Origin: an uncultured Lachnospiraceae bacterium
Lineage (GTDB): Bacteria > Bacillota > Clostridia > Lachnospirales > Lachnospiraceae
Length of the DNA stretch: 42,258 nucleotides
Direction of reading: 5' to 3'
NCBI GenBank assembly: GCA_947571775.1
Contig: CANOZK010000020.1
Location: 1 to 42,258, forward strand
Shown: positions 7,647 through 15,939 of the stretch, in pieces
Position numbering within the stretch: position 1 is the first letter of the stretch
How the letters are laid out: each line of letters begins with the position of its first letter
Translations under genes and position numbers: made by a program
The notes under the pieces: model-generated
Seen by the model: only the letters and a program-made list of their open reading frames with translations
The model's database searches: none
Told to the model about the DNA's origin: nothing

Positions 7647-8675
7647 ATGTGGCTGCATATCGTTTTGGCGGCGGGAACGGCTGTATTGGCGGGTTTGGTT
7701 GTCTTGAGCAAAATCCCAGGTCAGAAGATTTTAAGTGCGCGGGAATGGAAATGGTTGCTGCTGCTGTTGGCGGTCGGAAACGCTCTGGGAGCTTGGATGA
7801 CACATACACAAAACCGCGATCGCCAGTGGAAGGAGGAGATGTATTTTGAAAAACAGCCAGCAGGGGAAGGTAGCTATGAGCAGGAAATGCAGGTAAACAT
7901 TCAGGGGGAAACGTTCCCAGTCTATGTGCGCATACCGGAACAGGAAGGTTCCGAAGAAGAGGAGAGGCAGCAGGAAACCGCGGCGCCAACGCCGGGTCTA
8001 AGTGAAAGAATTGAGCAGGCAATCTCTGTATATAACCAGGAAAAATCCGAACCAGATTGCTATTACCTGCCCACGTCTCTGAATGGAAAGGCGATTGTCT
8101 GGACGCGGCCCTGGGATACATCCGGCGCCGTTCTGACGGCCTTGTGCGTGGTAGGAGCCTGCTGTATTCCCATTCAGAAGCAGAGGGCAAGAGAGCAGAT
8201 GCGGCAGAAACGTTTGCGGCAGATGCTGCTGGATTATCCCGGCTTGATTACACGGCTAGCCTTGCTGATAGAGGCGGGTATGACCGTTCGCAGAGCCTTT
8301 GAGAAAATTGCGCTGGATTACAAGCGTAAGAAGGAAAATGCGCGCTATGCCTACGAAGAACTGCTGAAATCCTATTATGAAATGGAGGCCGGGATAATGG
8401 AAGAGCAGGCGTATGAAAATTTTGCAAAAAGGTGTGGGCACCCCAAATACCGGACACTTTCGGCCTTATTAATACAAAATCTGAAAAAAGGAAACCGACA
8501 GTTATTGGATATCCTGGAAAAAGAATCGGCAGAAGCGTTTGAGGAGCGCAAACGCTATGCCCGTGTGCAGGGAGAAGCGGCGGCGACAAAACTTCTGATT
8601 CCCATGGTACTGATGCTGTTCATTGTATTAATCATTCTGATTGTTCCGGCCTGTATATCGTTTTACCAGATGTAA
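7647..8675 (+). CDS. tadC: Tad pilus platform protein TadC with a long polar insert
   Basis: A 342-residue second F-domain platform protein. N-terminal hydrophobic helices (residues 1-55) are followed by a ~90-residue acidic, Gln/Glu-rich stretch, another membrane helix around 153-173 (GAVLTALCVVGACCIPI), the F domain (LDYPGLITRLALLIEAGMTV and FAKRCGHPKYRTLSALLIQNLKKGN) and a C-terminal helix (LIPMVLMLFIVLIILIVPA). The polar insert is probably outside the cytoplasm and is longer than in the standard TadC. It would work with TadB as the rotor-like platform of Flp pilus assembly. Confidence 0.88.
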   Translation: MWLHIVLAAGTAVLAGLVVLSKIPGQKILSAREWKWLLLLLAVGNALGAWMTHTQNRDRQWKEEMYFEKQPAGEGSYEQEMQVNIQGETFPVYVRIPEQEGSEEEERQQETAAPTPGLSERIEQAISVYNQEKSEPDCYYLPTSLNGKAIVWTRPWDTSGAVLTALCVVGACCIPIQKQRAREQMRQKRLRQMLLDYPGLITRLALLIEAGMTVRRAFEKIALDYKRKKENARYAYEELLKSYYEMEAGIMEEQAYENFAKRCGHPKYRTLSALLIQNLKKGNRQLLDILEKESAEAFEERKRYARVQGEAAATKLLIPMVLMLFIVLIILIVPACISFYQM

Positions 8676-8721
8676 GCCGCAAAGCAGTTTCAAACAGCCT
8701 TTAGAAAGGAGGTGAAGGCCT

Positions 8722-8889
8722 ATGAATGAGCTGGGCGCGTTTTTTGCAGAGGAAGATGCGATTGGCGTGGTTGAGATCATTTTGATTTTGGTAGTCTTGA
8801 TTGGGTTAGTTCTGATTTTCAAAGAACAGTTGGTCAAGCTGGTGGAAAAAATTCTGGAAAAAATCACCGCGCAAAGTGAATTGATTTAG
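8722..8889 (+). CDS. Flp1-like pilin
   Basis: A 55-residue protein. After a short N-terminal segment (MNELGAFFAEEDAIG) with the conserved VVEIILIL start of the mature pilin, a single hydrophobic helix runs to residue ~33, followed by a charged amphipathic tail. The pattern is that of the Flp1-like pilins of Firmicutes tad loci, cleaved by a prepilin peptidase after Gly with Glu at position +4 or +5. A strong AGAAAGGAGGTGA lies before ATG 8722. It is the likely major subunit of the pilus encoded here. Confidence 0.8.
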   Translation: MNELGAFFAEEDAIGVVEIILILVVLIGLVLIFKEQLVKLVEKILEKITAQSELI

Positions 8890-8958
8890 AAATTTATCAC
8901 AAATCTTACAGCAATCTTATCTTTAAAAATTCCAATTCAAAAGGGAGTGTATCGCTGG

Positions 8959-10428
8959 ATGAGAAAAGGCAGTATCACCGTATTTTTTGCCCTGATTTTA
9001 TCTATAATTATTGTCTTAATCTGTACCGCCACAGAATCGGTAAAAATGATGTGCGCTAGAACGCAGATTGCCAACGGCGCGGATGTAGGAATGTACTCGC
9101 TGTTTGCCCAGTATGACAGAGATTTGCTGGAGCGGTATCATCTGTTTTATTTAGACGCTGCTTATGGTACGGGCACTCTGCAAATGAGCGAGGCATACCG
9201 AACCGTGAAAGCGTATATGGAGCCGATTTTGCATCAGAATTATCTGGATTTATCCATTGCTTCCGGCGGTATCACCAGTTTTGTTCTGGCAACCGACTGT
9301 GGTGGGCGGCCCTTTTTTAACCAGGCAGTGGCTCATATGAGGGATGGGCTGAATCATTCAGAGATACAGTTCCTTGCAAAGAAAGTTTTGGAGGATTCCA
9401 AAGAAGCTGCATATTGGCAGGAGAAAGGAAAGCAAATCGAAGGCTATCATTTTCTGGAAGCCTATGAGGAGGAAATGGCGCGAGCCGGAAACGAAAGCGC
9501 CCAGGCAGAGGCAGAGCTGCCAAGGCCGGAAGAAATACGAGCAGAAACAGTTGTGGAAAATCCCATTGAGAATCCTGTCGAGAATCCCATCAATACAATT
9601 CGAGAAATACAAAATAGAGGAATTCTGGATCTAGTTTTTGCAGATTCTTCGATTTTATCAAAACAGGAAGCGGCTGTCTCCCAGTTTCTTTCTAGCCGGT
9701 ATTTGGAGCAGGGGATGGGGATACTATATCCAGCGGCAACACAAAGTTCTGTGAGGGAAAAAGTGTTGTTCCAGGAATATCTGATGCAAAACTTGGGTAT
9801 GTATCTTCAGCCGTCGGGCAGCGCTTTGAAATATCAGATGGAATATATTCTCGAAAAATCCCACAGTGACAAAGAAAATCTGGAACGGACGGCGCAGCGG
9901 CTGCTATGGATACGGGAGGGGGTGAATTTTACTTTTTTGTATGCAGATCCGCAGAGGCGGGCGCAAAGCGCGGCCTTGGCCGCGGCGATCGCCAGCGGAT
10001 TTCGGGTCGCTCCATCCGTGGAAGTAATTGAACGGGCGCTTCTTTTTTGCTGGGCTTTTGGAGAAAGCGTTCTGGAGGTAAAAGCGTTGTTTGACGGTAA
10101 TCAGGTACCAAAGATAAAGAATCCGCAGAACTGGATTTTGCCCTTGGAAAATTTATCGAATCTGCCGATTGAACTTTCGGTACAGCAGCCAGGAGGAGAA
10201 GAATCGGGGATGGCGTACGGCCATTATTTAAGGGCGCTGTTGTATCTGGAACCGGAAAGTGAACAAGTGATGGGAAGTATGGATTTGATTGAGGCGGATA
10301 TCCGAAGTCAGCCGGGCAGACAAAATTTTCGTCTGGATTGCTGTCTGGAAGCTATGGAGGCGGCAGTGGATGTAGAAGTGAACCAGACCAGGAGTTATAC
10401 CGTGCTGCACCGATACGGATATTATTGA
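8959..10428 (+). CDS. DUF5702 pilus-locus protein
   Basis: A 489-residue protein. Its pilin-like N-terminus (MRKGSITVFFALILSIIIVLICTATESV) resembles TadE/TadG-type pseudopilins, and the long body matches DUF5702 proteins of Firmicutes tad loci (MCARTQIANGADVGMYSLFAQYDRDLLERYHLFYLD). The proline- and Glu-rich repeat around residues 190-210 (VENPIENPVENPINT) is probably a linker. I chose ATG 8959 over the GTG at 8947 because the GTG lies inside the GGGAG ribosome site. It probably acts outside the membrane as a minor pilus or tip component. Confidence 0.75.
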   Translation: MRKGSITVFFALILSIIIVLICTATESVKMMCARTQIANGADVGMYSLFAQYDRDLLERYHLFYLDAAYGTGTLQMSEAYRTVKAYMEPILHQNYLDLSIASGGITSFVLATDCGGRPFFNQAVAHMRDGLNHSEIQFLAKKVLEDSKEAAYWQEKGKQIEGYHFLEAYEEEMARAGNESAQAEAELPRPEEIRAETVVENPIENPVENPINTIREIQNRGILDLVFADSSILSKQEAAVSQFLSSRYLEQGMGILYPAATQSSVREKVLFQEYLMQNLGMYLQPSGSALKYQMEYILEKSHSDKENLERTAQRLLWIREGVNFTFLYADPQRRAQSAALAAAIASGFRVAPSVEVIERALLFCWAFGESVLEVKALFDGNQVPKIKNPQNWILPLENLSNLPIELSVQQPGGEESGMAYGHYLRALLYLEPESEQVMGSMDLIEADIRSQPGRQNFRLDCCLEAMEAAVDVEVNQTRSYTVLHRYGYY

Positions 10429-10450
10429 TAGAATTAGGAGGTGTCAAAAC

Positions 10451-11173
10451 ATGTTTTTTGTCAGAAGTTGTGGATTTCGGCAATCAGACGCACACTCTTT
10501 TCAAAACCAGAAGAAACGCTTTTGGCAGAAAGCATTTTTGGATGTCTTGCGCGAGGGAGTGCTGACTGTGGAGATGGCTTTTATCCTTCCTCTGTTTTTG
10601 CTGGGAACGGCAACGCTGATTGGCTTTATGGACGTGATGAAAACTCAGACAGAGAGAGTCAGCCAGTTGTGTGAAAAGGCTATGGAAGAGGGGATTTATG
10701 CCTATGCAGCGGTGGAAAGGCAGACAGAGATTGAACTGTCGGAAACCTATGCTTATAGGCTCTCAGTATCCCTTGTTCCGCTTCCGGCTATGGTGATGAC
10801 AAACCGGGCGCAGGTACATAGTTGGGTTGGGATGGAGAGGGAGGAGGTACAGGATGCAGCGGAGGAGATGGTTTATGTAAGCGAATCCGGGAGTGTATAC
10901 CACACGAATCCCCAGTGCAGTTATGTGGAGCTATCTATTTCTCAAGCAGCGGGAGCCGATGTAGAAAGTTTAAGAAACCAGTATGGAGCCAAGTATGCGC
11001 CCTGTGAATCCTGTTCCAAGGGAATGCCTCCAGCAGAGATTGTATATATTACGGGGCAGGGAACCAGATACCACAACCTGATTAGTTGCAGCCGTCTAAA
11101 ACGTACCGTTTGGCTCATACCTCTGTCCGAGACAAGAGGACGTCCGCTGTGCTCTAGGTGCCGAAAAAAATAG
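10451..11173 (+). CDS. TadE-like pseudopilin with a C-terminal Cys-rich (zinc-ribbon-like) domain
   Basis: A 240-residue protein. After a 36-residue basic lead, residues about 37-60 show the TadE pattern (GVLTVEMAFILPLFLLG). The C-terminal half holds two copies of a short pattern: YHTNPQCSYVEL with YAPCESCSKG, then YHNLISCSRLKR with PLCSRCRKK. Each is a His/Cys unit followed by a CxxC, which would suit binding of a metal. A strong AGGAGGTG precedes ATG 10451. TadE proteins are minor pilins of the Flp pilus. The Cys-rich tail is an unusual addition and would sit outside the cell. Confidence 0.75.
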   Translation: MFFVRSCGFRQSDAHSFQNQKKRFWQKAFLDVLREGVLTVEMAFILPLFLLGTATLIGFMDVMKTQTERVSQLCEKAMEEGIYAYAAVERQTEIELSETYAYRLSVSLVPLPAMVMTNRAQVHSWVGMEREEVQDAAEEMVYVSESGSVYHTNPQCSYVELSISQAAGADVESLRNQYGAKYAPCESCSKGMPPAEIVYITGQGTRYHNLISCSRLKRTVWLIPLSETRGRPLCSRCRKK

Positions 11174-11188
11174 AGAGGTGGAAAAAAG

Positions 11189-11623
11189 ATGGAATCGATT
11201 TGTGTATTGAGTTTTCTGGGTATCAACAGCTATTTGGATATACGAAAAGGCCAGATATCGTTATGCCTGGCGGCAATCTATGCCGCACTGGGGATTCTCT
11301 ATATTATTCTGTATGGCCAACAGCAGTTGATTTTGCTGGTCGGAGCTGTACCGGGATTGCTATTGTTGCCTGTCGCAAAGTTCAGCGGCGGGGCGTTGGG
11401 AATGGGAGACGGCCTGGTGGTTCTGATTTCAGGACTTTACATGGGTATCTGGAGGACACTGGAATTTGTCACGCTTGCGCTGCTTTTGGCCGCTGTGTGG
11501 GCGGGGTTTCTGATGATTTTCAAAAAGAAGGACAGAAAGGCCAGCTTCCCATTTATCCCTTTCTTGCTGGCGGCTTATGCATTGCCCTGGATGATACGGG
11601 CGGCGGAGGGATGGAGAGGATGA
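11189..11623 (+). CDS. Prepilin peptidase (A24 family, TadV/CpaA type)
   Basis: A 144-residue membrane protein with about four to five hydrophobic helices. The two aspartates expected for an A24 aspartic peptidase are present: one in SYLDIRKGQI (Asp17) and one in GALGMGDGLVV (Asp73). It would cleave the prepilin leader of the Flp1-like pilin and the TadE-like proteins. AGAGGTGG precedes ATG 11189, and the stop overlaps the next start. The length is normal for the short TadV type. Confidence 0.85.
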   Translation: MESICVLSFLGINSYLDIRKGQISLCLAAIYAALGILYIILYGQQQLILLVGAVPGLLLLPVAKFSGGALGMGDGLVVLISGLYMGIWRTLEFVTLALLLAAVWAGFLMIFKKKDRKASFPFIPFLLAAYALPWMIRAAEGWRG

Positions 11624-12030
11624 GAAAGGGAAGTCTGACGATCGAAACAGCTCTCTTAATGCCGATTGTGCTTTTGGTGTGGATGGGAGTGGTGTCTGTG
11701 TGCCTGTTTGTCCATAACCGCGCATGGCTGACGGCGGCGGTCTATGAGTCGGCCATCACAGGAAGCTGGGATTTCATCTGCAAAGAAGGCGATGTCGAAA
11801 GCCGGGCCTGGGAAAAGATAAACATGCTTTTGCAGAATCCTCTGTACGGTTCCAGCAAGATTCATACTGCGGTTGAAAAGCGGGGGGATACGCTTTTGGT
11901 ATCCGTGGAGGGCAGGCACAGCTCCTACGGCGGAATACAGTGGAGATTTCAAGTCACAGGAAGCAGGAAGTTATACCATCCGGTTTCTTTTATACAGAAC
12001 ATCAGAAGGGGACAGACAGGAGGGGATTAA
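11611..12030 (+). CDS. TadE-like pseudopilin
   Basis: A 139-residue protein. The N-terminus (MERMRKGSLTIETALLMPIVLLVWMGVV) is the TadE pilin-like helix with Glu at the +5-type position. The rest is a soluble domain with no clear motif. The start could be ATG 11611 or 11620; both overlap the end of the prepilin peptidase. It is a minor pilin or assembly factor in the same operon. Confidence 0.75.
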   Translation: MERMRKGSLTIETALLMPIVLLVWMGVVSVCLFVHNRAWLTAAVYESAITGSWDFICKEGDVESRAWEKINMLLQNPLYGSSKIHTAVEKRGDTLLVSVEGRHSSYGGIQWRFQVTGSRKLYHPVSFIQNIRRGQTGGD

Positions 12031-12093
12031 GTTTGAGAGGAAACTTTCCAATCTACCTGGGTAACGCGGCGAGGGTGTCAGGAGGAGAAAATT

Positions 12094-13242
12094 ATGGAAA
12101 TTCATTATAAACATGAGATTACCCGCAGTTATTTGGTGATACAGCCGGACGGGGAGGTGGACACGAAAGCGTACCCGCTGCGCATGGTTCTGAGCAATTC
12201 CATACCCGGCCTGCTCCCCTGCAAACTTCAGAAGGCAGACGGAAAAGTTTGGTTTTATTACGATGTGACTGCGCGGCAGCAGATGTCGGATTCCTGTCAA
12301 AAGCTGACCTACAAGCAATTGAGGAAAATCTATCAGGGATTACTGAAAATATTTGAACAGATGGATGAATATCTGCTGGACGCCAATCAGTTGCTCCTGG
12401 ACGTCCAATACATTTATCTGGATGAAAAAATAGGAAATCTATATCTGTGCTATCTGCCGGGATACGAAAAGCCGATTCGGGAACAACTGCGCCATTTTAC
12501 AGAATATTTGCTTCCACTCGTGGATCATCGGGATTCCAGAGGGGTTACGCTGAGTTACGGCGTTTACCGTCTGCTGGCGGAGAAAGGCTTTCAGACAGAG
12601 GCGGTGGGGGAAATCCTTCGCAGAGCAGAAGCGCAAGAAAACGTCGACGCGCAAGGAGTAGAAGACATACCACAAGAGAGCAAGCCGTTTGCAAATTTTC
12701 AAAGGGATAGGAAAGAGAGAACAGGAAAGAGCGATAAGGAGGAGGAAAAGCCCCTGCAAAAAAGAATGGGAACAAAACAAATGCTTCTATTTCCGGCAGG
12801 TTTCGTTCTGTTGGCAGGGTTTTTGATCTTCCGACGAATGGGATATCTTTTGGGCATCACATTTCCTGTCATGTTGGCGATTCTTTTTGGCGGGATTCTC
12901 GCGGCTGCCTGGATAGTCCAAAAGAAGAAAAGAAAGTCCTCGGAAGAACCTCTTTGTAAAAGTCCGCAATATCAAGGCCCTGCGCTGGTGTGTGAGGAGA
13001 TGGAGCAGGTTCCGCCGATTCTGTTAAGCCAGGAAACCGTTGCAATCGAGGAGGTGGACGAAACCGGACAGTCAGGCGCTAGAATCCAGAGAAAAGAGGA
13101 GGGCTATTGGATTACCAGGCTTTTGTCCGAAGAAGAAATCTTTCTAAATGGCAGAAAGCTGGAAATTGAGGAAGAATATCTGTTGCATCCAGAGGATCGA
13201 ATAGTGTTTGCCGGCCGATGTTATCGGTTCACAGAATCATAA
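12094..13242 (+). CDS. DUF6382 protein with degenerate C-terminal FHA-like domain
   Basis: A 382-residue protein. Residues 1-175 match DUF6382, a domain found at the head of FHA proteins in Firmicutes tad loci (YLDEKIGNLYLCYLPGYEKPIREQL). A charged linker is followed by two hydrophobic helices (about 228-247 and 255-275). The last ~75 residues resemble the second half of an FHA domain (GYWITRLLSEEEIFLNGRKL, then LLHPEDRIVFAGRCYRF), but I do not see the usual GRxxxS and SRxHA phospho-threonine site clearly. Strong AGGAGGAG precedes ATG 12094. It probably links the pilus machine to a cytoplasmic signal. Confidence 0.75.
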   Translation: MEIHYKHEITRSYLVIQPDGEVDTKAYPLRMVLSNSIPGLLPCKLQKADGKVWFYYDVTARQQMSDSCQKLTYKQLRKIYQGLLKIFEQMDEYLLDANQLLLDVQYIYLDEKIGNLYLCYLPGYEKPIREQLRHFTEYLLPLVDHRDSRGVTLSYGVYRLLAEKGFQTEAVGEILRRAEAQENVDAQGVEDIPQESKPFANFQRDRKERTGKSDKEEEKPLQKRMGTKQMLLFPAGFVLLAGFLIFRRMGYLLGITFPVMLAILFGGILAAAWIVQKKKRKSSEEPLCKSPQYQGPALVCEEMEQVPPILLSQETVAIEEVDETGQSGARIQRKEEGYWITRLLSEEEIFLNGRKLEIEEEYLLHPEDRIVFAGRCYRFTES

Positions 13243-13290
13243 ACACAACGGAAAAGGTATCTGAATTGCCGCGAGTAAACCACGTTTTTC

Positions 13291-13319
13291 TTTACATTTA
13301 CCAGATGTTATGATTTAAT
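13291..13319 (+). promoter_or_regulatory. Promoter for the rhomboid gene (extended -10)
   Basis: TTTACA at 13291-13296, a 17-base spacer, and TTTAAT at 13314-13319 preceded by TGA, an extended -10. It lies 31 bases ahead of ATG 13351. Confidence 0.55.
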
Positions 13320-13350
13320 ATAGGGAACACTAGCAAAGGCAGGTAAAACA

Positions 13351-13980
13351 ATGGATGCTCAAACACCCGATTATAAAATATCCGGTTATAAAATATCTGT
13401 GACGATTGCGATCATATGTCTGAATGCCACGGCGTTTTTGGCGGTGGAAGTTACTGGGGGCAGTGAGGATCTGGGGCATATGATCGCCTGTGGAGCGGCA
13501 TATGCGCCGCTGATTACACAAAATCATGAATATTATCGGCTGTTTTCCTGTATGTTCCTGCATTTCGGCATGACCCATCTGGTCAACAATATGCTGGCGC
13601 TTTATTTCGTGGGCGGGCATCTGGAACGCGCAGTCGGCAAGCTGAGGTTCCTGGTAATTTATCTGGCGGGCGGGCTGGGTGCGAGCGGGCTGTCTTATCA
13701 CAGAAGCGTGCAGACGATATCTATGGATGTCTCTGCGGGAGCGTCCGGCGCGGTATTCTCTGTAATTGGCGCGATGATTTATGTACTGCTTTTAAACCGG
13801 GGGCAGTTGGAGGGACTGACCATGCGCCAGATGGTTTTTATGGCGGTCTTATCGCTGTATTTCGGATTTACCACTACGGGGGTAGACAATGCCGCTCATG
13901 TAGGCGGACTTCTCTGCGGCTTTCTACTGGCGGTTATTCTGTATCGTCGGAGACGGCTTTCAGGGGAAATGACAGGGTAA
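13351..13980 (+). CDS. Rhomboid-family intramembrane serine protease
   Basis: A 209-residue membrane protein with about six helices. Family motifs are in order: the YRLFSCMFLHFGMTHLVNNM loop and helix, the catalytic serine in SAGASGAVFS, and the catalytic histidine in DNAAHVGGLLCGF. It should cleave membrane proteins within the bilayer; no substrate is visible, though pilins nearby are possible. It has its own promoter at 13291. Its 3' end overlaps the convergent histidine kinase gene by 47 bases. Confidence 0.88.
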   Translation: MDAQTPDYKISGYKISVTIAIICLNATAFLAVEVTGGSEDLGHMIACGAAYAPLITQNHEYYRLFSCMFLHFGMTHLVNNMLALYFVGGHLERAVGKLRFLVIYLAGGLGASGLSYHRSVQTISMDVSAGASGAVFSVIGAMIYVLLLNRGQLEGLTMRQMVFMAVLSLYFGFTTTGVDNAAHVGGLLCGFLLAVILYRRRRLSGEMTG

Positions 13981-14638
13981 AGATGCTTCCTTTGCTGAGG
14001 CAGGACGATACCTTTACGCTGCCGCCATGGGCCTGCATCACTTGCTGAACAATTGCAAGACCCATCCCGGTTCCAGATTTTTTGTGCGTCACAAACGGCT
14101 CAAAAAGTGTGGGCAGGTATTCCTCCTCAATGCCGCAGCCGTCGTCCTGGATCTGAATACAGAGGGCGTTGTCTTCTCTTCTGGTGCTGATATGTATGGT
14201 TCCCTTTTTGTCCATGGCTTCTCCGGCATTGCGGATTAGGTTCAGCAACGCCTGATGGATTTTGAGAATATCTAGGGACAACAGCACATCGCCGTCCAGG
14301 GCGGAATTGTCGCAGGTCAGACAGATTCCCAGATATTGGCAGATAGGCGTCAGCTCTTTCGTCAACTTTTCCAGATAAGAGGAGATGTACACGGGTTCTC
14401 TGGAAAGCTTTCCTGAGCTGTTATAAAGAGATAATTCATCCAGCAGTTTCATCAGAAAATCCATCTGATCCAGGATGTCATCCCAGTATTCATAGTCTGC
14501 CACTTCAGGGTGGGCTTTTTCAATAAACTGAAGGTAACTGTTGATAAGGGTCACTGGATTCCTGATTTCGTGAGAAACCTTGGATAGCATAAACTGGAAT
14601 TCCTGTTTCATTTGTTCAATTGTTTTTCTTTCTGACAT
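13934..14638 (-). CDS. Sensor histidine kinase core without sensor domain
   Basis: A 234-residue cytoplasmic kinase. The H box is SHEIRNPVTLINSYLQF (His23), the N box is LNLIRNAGEAM, and the G boxes are DDGCGIEEEYLPTLFEPF and KSGTGMGLAIVQQV. There is no membrane helix and no PAS or HAMP domain before the H box, so its signal must come from a partner or from short N-terminal residues. No response regulator is in the window. The ribosome site is weak. The arrangement resembles soluble KinB/Spo0B-like or nitrogen-type kinases, but I cannot assign a pathway. Confidence 0.85.
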   Translation of the reverse strand: MSERKTIEQMKQEFQFMLSKVSHEIRNPVTLINSYLQFIEKAHPEVADYEYWDDILDQMDFLMKLLDELSLYNSSGKLSREPVYISSYLEKLTKELTPICQYLGICLTCDNSALDGDVLLSLDILKIHQALLNLIRNAGEAMDKKGTIHISTRREDNALCIQIQDDGCGIEEEYLPTLFEPFVTHKKSGTGMGLAIVQQVMQAHGGSVKVSSCLSKGSIFTLSFPLKAVSDDTE

Positions 14639-14939
14639 GATTAGAGCCTGTACTTTCTATTCAAAATATGAATTTTATCTAGAGTCTGTTTTGATAAACG
14701 GATTTGCTGGATAAATATTCGGTAAATTGTTTCTTTTTCATAATTTATAATAACATTTGTCGAAGAAAATGGCAATTATATCTTTTTTAGTTATATTTAC
14801 TGAAATTTATTTGATTGGAGCATCATAGATGGAATTCGCTGTTTTCGGCAGCATACTCTTTACCCCTTACGGATTCTTCCTGAATAATGATATTTTTGCA
14901 AAAAATTGTTATTTATAGTTGCGTTTGAAATGCAATAAG

Positions 14940-14948
14940 TGATATAAT
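14940..14948 (+). promoter_or_regulatory. Extended -10 promoter for the HIT gene; otherwise quiet intergenic stretch
   Basis: TGATATAAT (TG at 14940-14941, TATAAT at 14943-14948) is a strong extended -10; the -35 region (TTGCGT at 14919) is weak. The rest of the 356-base gap 14639-14994 is AT-rich and must also hold the kinase promoter on the other strand, but I see no clear gene in it. Confidence 0.55.
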
Positions 14949-14994
14949 TATCTACAAGATGAATATTTCCGAAATGGGGTGGAGGTAATCGGCT

Positions 14995-15402
14995 ATGGAC
15001 TGTATTTTTTGTAAAATTGCAAATGGGGAAATTCCGTCGGCTACATTATATGAGGATGAGGATTTTCGCATTATTTTAGATGTAAATCCCGCTAGTAAAG
15101 GACATGCATTGATTTTGCCAAAAAAACATGCCAGTAATCTTTATGAATTGCCGGATGAATCGGCGTCTAAAGTTCTGATTTTGGCAAAAAATATGGCGGA
15201 AAAAATGACAGAAGCTTTAAACTGCGACGGACTGAATTTGGTGCAGAATAATGGTGAGATTGCCGGACAGACGGTTTTTCACTTTCATATGCATTTGATT
15301 CCCCGTTATGAAGGAGACCGTGTGAAAGTGGGCTGGAAGCCGGGCAAACTGTCAGATAAAACAAAGGAAGAGTTGCTGTCTGCATTGAAAATAGGAGGCT
15401 AA
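14995..15402 (+). CDS. HIT-family nucleotide hydrolase/transferase
   Basis: A 135-residue protein of the histidine-triad superfamily. The triad is FHFHMHLIPR, with the zinc-type CIFCKIANGEIP start and the GHALILPKKHASNL segment. Proteins of this branch (Hint type) hydrolyse adenosine phosphoramidates. The length and motif order are normal. GGTGGAGGT precedes ATG 14995. The sigma factor starts 19 bases later, so the two are probably co-transcribed from the extended -10 at 14940. Confidence 0.92.
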   Translation: MDCIFCKIANGEIPSATLYEDEDFRIILDVNPASKGHALILPKKHASNLYELPDESASKVLILAKNMAEKMTEALNCDGLNLVQNNGEIAGQTVFHFHMHLIPRYEGDRVKVGWKPGKLSDKTKEELLSALKIGG

Positions 15403-15420
15403 TGGAGAAGGAAACAGAAG

Positions 15421-15939
15421 ATGAAAAGGGAAAAATTTGATCAGCTTTATCAAGATTATTATAGACTGGTACTGCATGTGGCTTATGATATTGTGCAGGA
15501 TTATGGCGGAGCACAGGATGTTTGTCAAGAGCTGTTTATCAAACTGGACGAGAAAATAGAGAGTTTGGATGAAGAGCCAATCAAGGGATGGATTTTGAGA
15601 AATACTTACAGGAAATCCATTGATTATCTGAGAAAATCCTACCGGAAGAAAGAAATACCTGTGGCCATAGAGAAGATGGAACAAGAATTGGTTGTGGACT
15701 ATCTGGTGGAAGCAGAAATGGAAGAAGCCAGACAAGAGTTCCGTAATTTTGTAATGGAGGAATTGAGAGCAAAAAATCCAACATGGTACGATCTAGTAGA
15801 CAGAATTGTGTTGAATAACGAGTCAGCCAAGACGGTAGCACAGGAGTATGGGGTCACGGTAATGAATCTGAGAATGAAAATCAGTCGTGCCCGTCGTTGG
15901 CTGAATAAGCATTATTATCACCTTTATAAAGATTTGTGA
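15421..15939 (+). CDS. ECF-type RNA polymerase sigma factor
   Basis: A 172-residue sigma-70 family protein. Region 2 is seen as YYRLVLHVAYDIV plus GAQDVCQELFIKLDE and WILRNTYRKSIDYLRK. Region 4 is seen as ESAKTVAQEYGVTVMNLRMKISRARRWL. There is no region 1 or 3, as in ECF factors. The DUF4367 protein at 17251, which has anti-sigma-like architecture, lies on the same strand beyond the convergent murG and may be its partner (inference). The 3' end overlaps murG by 16 bases, tail to tail. Confidence 0.85.
   Translation: MKREKFDQLYQDYYRLVLHVAYDIVQDYGGAQDVCQELFIKLDEKIESLDEEPIKGWILRNTYRKSIDYLRKSYRKKEIPVAIEKMEQELVVDYLVEAEMEEARQEFRNFVMEELRAKNPTWYDLVDRIVLNNESAKTVAQEYGVTVMNLRMKISRARRWLNKHYYHLYKDL

Noticed and set aside
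7522..8190. Long minus-strand open frame (222 codons) opposite tadC
   Set aside because: It is proline- and serine-rich shadow coding of the tadB-tadC genes with no start signal.
11158..11610. Upstream extension of the TadE-like frame at 11611
   Set aside because: It runs in another frame through the prepilin peptidase, which has its own strong ribosome site and active-site residues.
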